Assembly (NCBI GenBank): GCA_002373875.1
Contig: DFKQ01000088.1
Coordinates: 1-29,847 of the forward strand
Direction: 5' to 3'
Length of the DNA: 29,847 nt
Source: Lachnospiraceae bacterium UBA3641
Lineage (GTDB): Bacteria > Bacillota > Clostridia > Lachnospirales > Lachnospiraceae
Under the pieces are notes generated by a model, which saw only the letters and a program-made list of their open reading frames with translations, did not search any database and was not told the origin of the DNA. Both the position numbers and the translations under genes were made by a program. Shown here piece by piece: positions 24,781 to 29,847 of the stretch (position 1 is the first letter of the stretch; each line of letters opens with the position of its first letter).

Positions 24781-25917
24781 ATGAAGAAAACTGTATCAAT
24801 TATACTGATTTTAACAATGATCCTCTCAATGACGGTAAACGCGAAGGCAACAGATACGATTATTATTGAGAATGAGGTTAAGCCGGAGGCAACAGCCACG
24901 CCAACCCCCACACCTACGCCGGAGGCAACAGCAACACCTACACCTACGCCTACGCCGGAGGCAACGGCTACGCCAACACCAACGGCTGCACCTACGGCAG
25001 GAGCAACGGCTGATACTGCAATCCAGTCAGGTACTGCCGTAACAGTTACTTCGAATAAGACCTATCTCGCACTCGGTGCTGATCTTACACAGAATCAGAA
25101 GAGTACGGTGCTTGCATTGCTGGGGATAGCAGAGGCTGATCTTCCCAACTATGATGTGGTATATGTAACAAATGCCGAGGAACATCAGAGGCTGGATACC
25201 TATATCTCACCATCGGTAATAGGAACAAAGTCACTTTCATCCGTTGTTGTAAGACCGGCAGAAGCAGGGCACGGTGTAACGGTAACGACCAGGAATATTA
25301 ATTACTGTACCGAAAATATGTACAGGAATGCTCTTATAACCGCGGGAGTGGAAAATGCTGACATAATTGTTGTCGGACCTTCACCTATTTCGGGAACCGC
25401 GGCCCTTATAGGAGCTCTTAAGGCTTATGAGAGGATGTCGGGGACTTCTGTGAGCGACAAGGCTCTTGATACGGCTCTTAATGAACTGGTGACAACCGGT
25501 GAGCTTAAGGAGGCAGTAGGTAATGATGCCAAGGCTGAGGAGATAATATCGTATGTTAAGGCCCAGATTGCTGCCAATCATCTTGAGACAGAGGAAGAGA
25601 TAGAGGCAGCGATCCGTAAGGGAATGGTTGATCTTAACGTGCAGCTTTCAGAGGAAGATATAAAGAAGACCGTGGCCCTTATGATGAAGATAAAAGCAAT
25701 GGGCATTGACTTTAACGTGCTTGCAGAGCAGGCCGATGATATCTATGCCAAGTATAAGGATAAGATCAATGCAGGAACTTTTAACATAGATGATGTTAAC
25801 CTGGAGGACTTAGGGCTTGGCAAGCTTGTAAAGAATGCGGTTGGAGGCTTTTTCAAGGAAGTCGGTGACACTGTAAAGGAATTTTTCGGAGGTTTGTTTT
25901 CAAGATTTAAAAAATGA
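24781..25917 (+). CDS. secreted DUF1002 (YpuA-like) protein with Pro/Thr repeat
   Basis: A 378-residue exported protein. The signal peptide comprises KK, a hydrophobic run and NAKA cleavage-type residues near 20-24. Residues about 35-75 are a Pro/Thr/Ala/Glu repeat, a likely wall-spanning spacer. From about 85 the sequence fits DUF1002, including LALGADLTQNQKSTVL, TYISPSVIG, NINYCTENMYRNALITAG and GPSPISGTAALIGALKAY. The family is common in Firmicutes (YpuA in Bacillus) and its function is unknown. The C-terminal third is helical and charged. No sorting signal is seen. A GGGAG lies before the ATG. Its stop overlaps the next gene's start (ATGA), so the acetyltransferase is translationally coupled. 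Confidence 0.88.
   Translation: MKKTVSIILILTMILSMTVNAKATDTIIIENEVKPEATATPTPTPTPEATATPTPTPTPEATATPTPTAAPTAGATADTAIQSGTAVTVTSNKTYLALGADLTQNQKSTVLALLGIAEADLPNYDVVYVTNAEEHQRLDTYISPSVIGTKSLSSVVVRPAEAGHGVTVTTRNINYCTENMYRNALITAGVENADIIVVGPSPISGTAALIGALKAYERMSGTSVSDKALDTALNELVTTGELKEAVGNDAKAEEIISYVKAQIAANHLETEEEIEAAIRKGMVDLNVQLSEEDIKKTVALMMKIKAMGIDFNVLAEQADDIYAKYKDKINAGTFNIDDVNLEDLGLGKLVKNAVGGFFKEVGDTVKEFFGGLFSRFKK
24883..24990 (+). repeat. 36-base tandem repeat (three copies) in the DUF1002 gene
   Basis: Copies begin at 24883, 24919 and 24955, exactly 36 bases apart, each opening with CCGGAGGCAAC. Each encodes a 12-residue PEATATPTPTPT-type unit, with the third drifting into TAAPT. An in-frame repeat of this kind can change copy number without breaking the gene. 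Confidence 0.9.
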
Positions 25918-26390
25918 CAGGTAATAATAACAGATTTGAGATCCGGCCGATAAAGAATCGGGAATGGGAGGAAGCCATGCGGCTTGCCTGGGATACCTTC
26001 CTTATTTTCGAGGCACCGGATTACTCTTTAAGAGGAGTATACAATTTCAAAAACTTTGTGAGGGATCCGCTTCTTAAAAAGATGCATACCTATGGTGAAT
26101 ATATTGCCATAGGTGCATTTGTTGATGAGAGGATCGTAGGCATACTCGGCGTCAGAAACGTAAATCATGTATCGCTGCTCTTTGTTGACAGGGATCATCA
26201 TCATCAGGGAATTGCCACATCCCTTATGGAAAGATACTTTGCGAATGCAAGAAGAGATGGGATAACACATGTAACCGTTAATGCTTCTCCTTATGCCGTA
26301 GGCTTTTATCACAAAATAGGTTTTATGGATGTAAGCAATGAGATAGAGAAGGATGGCATACGTTTTACGCCCATGAGGATGGAACTGTAA
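25914..26390 (+). CDS. GNAT family N-acetyltransferase
   Basis: A 158-residue cytoplasmic acetyltransferase. The acetyl-CoA pyrophosphate-binding loop is seen as DRDHHHQGIATSLMERYF (fitting the R/Q-x-x-G-x-G/A pattern). It is preceded by the VSLLFV strand and followed by VTVNASPYAVGFYHKIGF, the usual final motif of the fold. Substrate is unknown; small molecules, peptides or protein N termini are all possible. Start overlaps the stop of the DUF1002 gene (ATGA), so its expression is tied to that exported protein, although no shared function is known. After its stop a clear promoter-like sequence begins, so it probably ends the transcript. Confidence 0.87.
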   Translation: MTGNNNRFEIRPIKNREWEEAMRLAWDTFLIFEAPDYSLRGVYNFKNFVRDPLLKKMHTYGEYIAIGAFVDERIVGILGVRNVNHVSLLFVDRDHHHQGIATSLMERYFANARRDGITHVTVNASPYAVGFYHKIGFMDVSNEIEKDGIRFTPMRMEL

Positions 26391-26395
26391 TTGTC

Positions 26396-26424
26396 TTGCA
26401 ATTTACATAATTATAAGATAAAAT
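26396..26424 (+). promoter_or_regulatory. candidate sigma-A promoter for the YesL-GGDEF pair
   Basis: TTGCAA (26396-26401) and TAAAAT (26419-26424) are spaced by 17 bases in an AT-rich gap of about 100 bases. It lies 70 bases upstream of the YesL-family gene. I see no convincing terminator for the preceding gene in this gap. Confidence 0.55.
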
Positions 26425-26493
26425 TATAAAGGATTTGTCTGATTTTTTTTACAAGAAAGAAAAATCTAAAAGAAACAGAGGTTATTTACATAA

Positions 26494-27219
26494 ATGGGGA
26501 AGATATTCAGTTTAGACAGCCCTTTTGTGCAGTTTATGAATAGAGTTGCGGATATTATGTGGCTGAATATCCTTTTTGTGATATGCTGCATTCCCGTAAT
26601 AACCGTCGGAGCATCGGTGACAGCCATGTACTATGTTACCCTCAAGATGGTCAGGAATGAAGAGTCATATATAACCAAAAGCTTTTTTAAATCCTTTAAA
26701 CTGAATTTCAAACAGGCTACGGTTATTTGGCTTATTCTCCTGTTTGCAGGAGGGTTATTGTTTTTCGATTATGCTATAATGACCGGAAGATTTGGTGTAA
26801 GTATAGAAAACAGTACCCTTGCAAGCGTTATGCAGGTGCTTCTTATAGTGGTATTGATCTTCTATATCTTTACATCAACCTTTGTATTTCCTGTACTGTC
26901 TAAGTTTTATAATTCTATTAAAAATACGATAAAAAATGCTTTTATCATGAGTATCAGGCATTTTCCGGTCACTCTTTCGTGCATAGCGATCGGAATAGTG
27001 GTTGCCTTACTTATTATTTATGTCCCGATAATGTTGATGTTTTCAATTTTTTTGTTGTTTTCACTGGCAGCTTATGCTTGTTCTTTCCTTTTTGTAAGAG
27101 TATTTGATAAATATATACCTGAACAAAAGGATGAAGATACAGAAAACACGGAAGAAAACTCGCTTGAAGGACCGATCCTTTCGGAAGAAACAGTAAATCC
27201 GGAACAATCACGGCCATAG
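26494..27219 (+). CDS. YesL family (DUF624) membrane protein
   Basis: A 241-residue integral membrane protein with about five hydrophobic spans. The opening (residues about 8-75: FVQFMNRVADIMWLN, a CCIPVITVGAS segment, then AMYYVTLKMVRNEE) is the signature of DUF624/YesL. YesL genes commonly sit beside sugar ABC transporters or sensor genes in Firmicutes; the molecular function is not established. A short acidic tail of about 35 residues follows the last span. Residues between spans are basic, as expected for a cytoplasmic side. An AGAGG lies 12 bases before the ATG, rather far. A diguanylate cyclase gene follows after 33 bases and an MsmK-type ATPase gene further on, in keeping with carbohydrate-related control. 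Confidence 0.85.
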   Translation: MGKIFSLDSPFVQFMNRVADIMWLNILFVICCIPVITVGASVTAMYYVTLKMVRNEESYITKSFFKSFKLNFKQATVIWLILLFAGGLLFFDYAIMTGRFGVSIENSTLASVMQVLLIVVLIFYIFTSTFVFPVLSKFYNSIKNTIKNAFIMSIRHFPVTLSCIAIGIVVALLIIYVPIMLMFSIFLLFSLAAYACSFLFVRVFDKYIPEQKDEDTENTEENSLEGPILSEETVNPEQSRP

Positions 27220-27252
27220 AATGTTCCGTAAACCAGCATGGAGACTTAAAAC

Positions 27253-29415
27253 ATGAGTACACGAAAGAAGAATGGCCAGAATATGCTGCAGTGGTTAATA
27301 CCTACAGCTATTCTTGTGATAATCATTCTTTTTACTCTAATTACATATAAGTCGGATATTCTCACAAAAGAGAAGAACAAAAGGCTTGATGAGTACAGTA
27401 ACAAGGCTCGTGAGATGGCTGATTATTATTCATCAGAGATCTATATGATAAGCCAGATAGCAAGGATGCTGTCTACGAGGGTTTCGGCGGATTTGGATTA
27501 TTTCTGCGATGATAATGTTGACCTGTTAACTTCAGCGGTAACACAGCTTAATATTGATGCCGGATATATATTAAGAAATGATGGTAAGGTTATGAACAAT
27601 AAGGGAGTGGAAGCTCCCGATCTTGCTGCCGCGACGGAAGATGACCTCAGCAATGTTGCGGATTCTACGGATGAATATATAATCAACTCAAGCGGTGACT
27701 GTGTCCATTATGTTTCTGCTTCCTATGCGGAAGGTGAAGTTATCCTTAAGTATTCTCCAAAGGAGATAAGCGACCTTGAACTTTTTTTAAGTTCAAATGC
27801 CAAAACTTCAACCTATCTGCTTCTCGGTTCAAACGGTATTATACTTGACAGTGCCGGAATAGATGCCAAATCGTTTAAAGAAGGAAGCAATCTTTTCGAG
27901 TATCTGGAAGGAGCAACCTATACAGGAGCTACCAGAAAGAATGAATTCCATAAGAATCTTGAACAGCAGAACAAGGGTAAGCTTCTTATAACCAATAGGG
28001 AGGGCGTTCCCAAATATCTGGTCTATCAGCCGATAGGGGATTATAAGACCTTTATCATGATAGTTGTTGATGAGGCTCAGATAATTCAGTCAGCCAAAAA
28101 GGAAAGTGCTTCAACCACCCAGATGTTCTGGCGGATCGTTATCCTCATATTGGTGTTTGTTGCCATCCTTGTAGTCATCAGTATCATGAATGCCGCTAAT
28201 TACAGGAAAAGCAACAGGGAACTTCGTGAACAGGCGGAGACAGACCTTCTTACGGATCTTTACAATAAAGTGGCGACGGAAACCAAGATCAAGGAATATC
28301 TGGCTAATGAAGGCAAGAACAAGAAGTCCATAATGTTTGTTCTTGATATAGACAACTTTAAGAAGATAAACGATACCATGGGTCATGCTTTCGGTGATGA
28401 AGTGCTCAGTACACTTGGCCATCAGCTTAAGAGTGAATTCAGGATCAATGATATAATAGGTAGAACCGGTGGAGATGAGTTTATAATCTTTTTAAAGGAT
28501 CTTAAGGATGATGCAGCTCTTAAGAGAGAATCGGAGAGGGTGGCAACCTTCTTTAAGAACTTTAAGGTGGGAGAATATACTAAGTATTCCGCAACAGCAT
28601 CAATAGGTGCCGTAGAGATACCTAATGACGGTACGGAGTTTGAAGCTCTCTATAAATCTGCCGACAAGGCTCTGTATCTTGCCAAGAAACGCGGTAAGAA
28701 CCAGATGGCCTTCTATAAAGATACCAAAGATATCAAGATAGAACCTGAGAAACCTGTATTGAAGGTGGTTGAAGAAGCAGCGAAACCCGAAGTTAAACCG
28801 GAGAGTCTGGAAGCTTATAAGCCCGAAGTTAAGCCAGAAGAAAATACAGAGATAAAAACCAAAACCGACAAGCCTGTTTCCAAACCGGAGGAGAAGCTTG
28901 AGGTTAAGGAAGAGTTAAAGCCGGAGGCTGAAGCCCAAAAGGAGACAAAGAAATCAGAACAGCTTCCGACAATTAAAGAAGTATTTACATCAAAGAATGA
29001 AGATGAAGCCAAACCTGTAAAAGTTCAGCAAAAGACAGTAAAAAAAGTTGTTAAGAAGGTTGTTAAAAAAGCTGCAGAGGTAAAACCGGAAGTTGAGAAA
29101 GAAACTGTTAAACCTGAGGTAGAGACTGTAGTGGAAAAAGAACCTGTCAGTCCTGTAAAAGAGCCTGCGGAAGAAAAAAATACGGCAGCTGAGCCTGTAA
29201 AGGATATGATTACTTCCGAAATAAAGAAGGAAGTAAAGCCGCCAGTAAAGAAGGTAGTAAAAAAGGTGGTTAGAAAACAGGTTGTCAGTCCAAAAGCCCA
29301 GATAAAAAATGAACCGGTAAAAGAGACTGTGAGTGAATTGCAGCCTGAATCCAAAACAGAAGAGGAACCGAAGACGGCAAAGTCAGAACCTGCAAAATTC
29401 AGTTTCTTTGATTAA
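27253..29415 (+). CDS. membrane-bound diguanylate cyclase (sensor domain-GGDEF) with long Lys/Glu/Pro tail
   Basis: A 720-residue protein predicted to make cyclic di-GMP from two GTP. A membrane span at about 11-33 and another at about 290-315 enclose an extracytoplasmic sensor region of about 255 residues that resembles a Cache-type domain. The GGDEF domain follows: DIDNFKKINDTMGHAFGDEV, then the intact catalytic GGDEF at 406-410. The inhibitory I-site RxxD (R397-D400) sits five residues before it, so product feedback is expected. From about residue 493 to the end is a low-complexity, charged, probably disordered tail. It has two basic VKKVVKK-type blocks at 596 and 665 and ends in FSFFD. 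Such a tail is unusual for this enzyme class. GGAG lies 9 bases before the ATG. It is likely co-transcribed with the YesL gene. Confidence 0.92.
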   Translation: MSTRKKNGQNMLQWLIPTAILVIIILFTLITYKSDILTKEKNKRLDEYSNKAREMADYYSSEIYMISQIARMLSTRVSADLDYFCDDNVDLLTSAVTQLNIDAGYILRNDGKVMNNKGVEAPDLAAATEDDLSNVADSTDEYIINSSGDCVHYVSASYAEGEVILKYSPKEISDLELFLSSNAKTSTYLLLGSNGIILDSAGIDAKSFKEGSNLFEYLEGATYTGATRKNEFHKNLEQQNKGKLLITNREGVPKYLVYQPIGDYKTFIMIVVDEAQIIQSAKKESASTTQMFWRIVILILVFVAILVVISIMNAANYRKSNRELREQAETDLLTDLYNKVATETKIKEYLANEGKNKKSIMFVLDIDNFKKINDTMGHAFGDEVLSTLGHQLKSEFRINDIIGRTGGDEFIIFLKDLKDDAALKRESERVATFFKNFKVGEYTKYSATASIGAVEIPNDGTEFEALYKSADKALYLAKKRGKNQMAFYKDTKDIKIEPEKPVLKVVEEAAKPEVKPESLEAYKPEVKPEENTEIKTKTDKPVSKPEEKLEVKEELKPEAEAQKETKKSEQLPTIKEVFTSKNEDEAKPVKVQQKTVKKVVKKVVKKAAEVKPEVEKETVKPEVETVVEKEPVSPVKEPAEEKNTAAEPVKDMITSEIKKEVKPPVKKVVKKVVRKQVVSPKAQIKNEPVKETVSELQPESKTEEEPKTAKSEPAKFSFFD
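29038..29283 (+). repeat. pair of VKKVVKKVV-encoding basic blocks in the diguanylate cyclase tail
   Basis: Two related blocks start at 29038 and 29245 and encode VKKVVKKVVKKA and VKKVVKKVVRKQ. They sit in a background of Glu/Lys/Pro/Val dipeptide-like repeats (KPEV, VKPE) that runs from about 28733 to 29403. The reading frame stays open throughout, so the tail appears selected as coding. Confidence 0.75.
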
Positions 29416-29471
29416 GTGGGTAATTGGGCATAATGTATATGAAATTAAAAAATATTTATGCAATCCTTGTA

Positions 29472-29500
29472 TTACAAATCTCCAAATGCTTTGATATACT
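29472..29500 (+). promoter_or_regulatory. candidate sigma-A promoter for the msmK-like gene
   Basis: TTACAA (29472-29477) and TATACT (29495-29500) are 17 bases apart, a strong match to the housekeeping consensus. It lies 55 bases upstream of the ABC ATPase start and is followed by a leader with a very good ribosome binding site. Confidence 0.65.
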
Positions 29501-29554
29501 TCCTTTTAGGTAGTGCAGAGGCACATTAATTCAATTATTAGGAGGGTTATCCAA

Positions 29555-29847
29555 ATGGCAAGTTTATCACTTAAGAACATTTGTAAGGTTTATCCCAATG
29601 GCTTTCAGGCTGTTAAGGATTTCAATCTTGAGATCGAGGATCAGGAATTTATAATCTTCGTTGGACCTTCAGGATGCGGTAAATCTACCACACTCCGTAT
29701 GATAGCAGGTCTTGAAGAGATATCATCCGGTGAGCTTAAGATCGGTGACAAGGTAGTTAACGATGTTGAGCCCAAGGACAGGGATATCGCGATGGTATTC
29801 CAGAACTATGCTCTGTATCCTCATATGACAGTTTATGATAACATGGC
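29555..29847 (+). CDS. sugar ABC transporter ATP-binding protein, MsmK/UgpC type (5' part)
   Basis: The first 97 codons are present and the gene runs off the window. The translation starts MASLSLKNICKVYPNGF and contains an exact Walker A GPSGCGKST with K43. LRMIAGLEEISSGEL follows, then the VFQNYALYPHMTVYDNM segment with the Q-loop Gln at 83. This combination is typical of the multi-sugar importer ATPases MsmK/UgpC/MalK, which energise several carbohydrate importers of the CUT1 class. In Firmicutes a single orphan ATPase of this kind often serves many permeases. TAGGAGGG lies 8 bases before the ATG, and a good promoter precedes it. The C-terminal regulatory domain that would separate MsmK from similar proteins is not in view, so no symbol is given. 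Confidence 0.93.
   Translation, partial: MASLSLKNICKVYPNGFQAVKDFNLEIEDQEFIIFVGPSGCGKSTTLRMIAGLEEISSGELKIGDKVVNDVEPKDRDIAMVFQNYALYPHMTVYDNM

Overview
The window looks like chromosome of a Gram-positive anaerobe of the Bacillota, most likely class Clostridia and family Lachnospiraceae. The main evidence is a gene order close to the Bacillus subtilis yaaO-tmk-yaaQ-yaaR-holB-yaaT-yabA-yabB-yabC-metS block. Supporting evidence is strong AGGAGG-type ribosome binding sites, moderate to low GC, DUF1002 and YesL family proteins, and a large secreted protein ending in tandem Ig-like (MBG-like) modules of the kind common in this family. The organism assignment is inference. Every gene I could support is on the plus strand.

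Layout. (1) 1-141: the tail of one tRNA, an initiator tRNA-Met, and a rho-independent terminator. (2) 147-2410: a sugar-kinase-like phosphotransferase followed by a FAD-dependent, mutase/amine-oxidase-like protein. (3) 2589-11827: a polytopic membrane protein with a C-terminal LuxR-type DNA-binding domain, a 45-residue single-span membrane protein, and a secreted multidomain protein of about 2,524 residues with acidic repeats and a Pro/Thr linker but no visible LPXTG anchor. (4) 12034-13791: a solitary AAA-like ATPase/PD-(D/E)XK protein with its own terminator. (5) 13906-16493: a candidate promoter, a tandem 10-bp repeat and a structured leader, followed by a GT2 glycosyltransferase translationally coupled to a GT-C-like membrane glycosyltransferase. 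(6) 16497-24726: a housekeeping cluster of Orn/Lys/Arg decarboxylase, guanylate-kinase-like protein, YaaR, HolB, RicT, TrmN6, RsmI and MetG. (7) 24781-29415: a secreted DUF1002 protein coupled to a GNAT acetyltransferase, then a YesL-family membrane protein and a membrane-bound diguanylate cyclase with a long Lys/Glu/Pro-rich tail. (8) 29472-end: a good promoter and the first 97 codons of an MsmK/UgpC-type sugar ABC transporter ATPase, cut by the window end.

How the genes work together. The housekeeping block joins DNA replication (delta-prime clamp-loader subunit), RNA turnover (RicT), tRNA and rRNA methylation (TrmN6, RsmI) and tRNA charging (MetG). Many of its genes overlap or lie within about 30 bases of each other, so it is probably one or two transcripts. 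The GT2/GT-C pair fits a system in which a cytoplasmic enzyme charges a lipid carrier and the membrane enzyme transfers the sugar outside the cell. The membrane LuxR regulator lies just upstream of the secreted giant and could sense something at the membrane and control it, but that link is only positional. I found no CRISPR array, insertion sequence, prophage or obvious defence island. The parts least explained by known biology are the low-complexity tail of the diguanylate cyclase, the giant secreted protein with its neighbours, and the leader before the glycosyltransferase pair.
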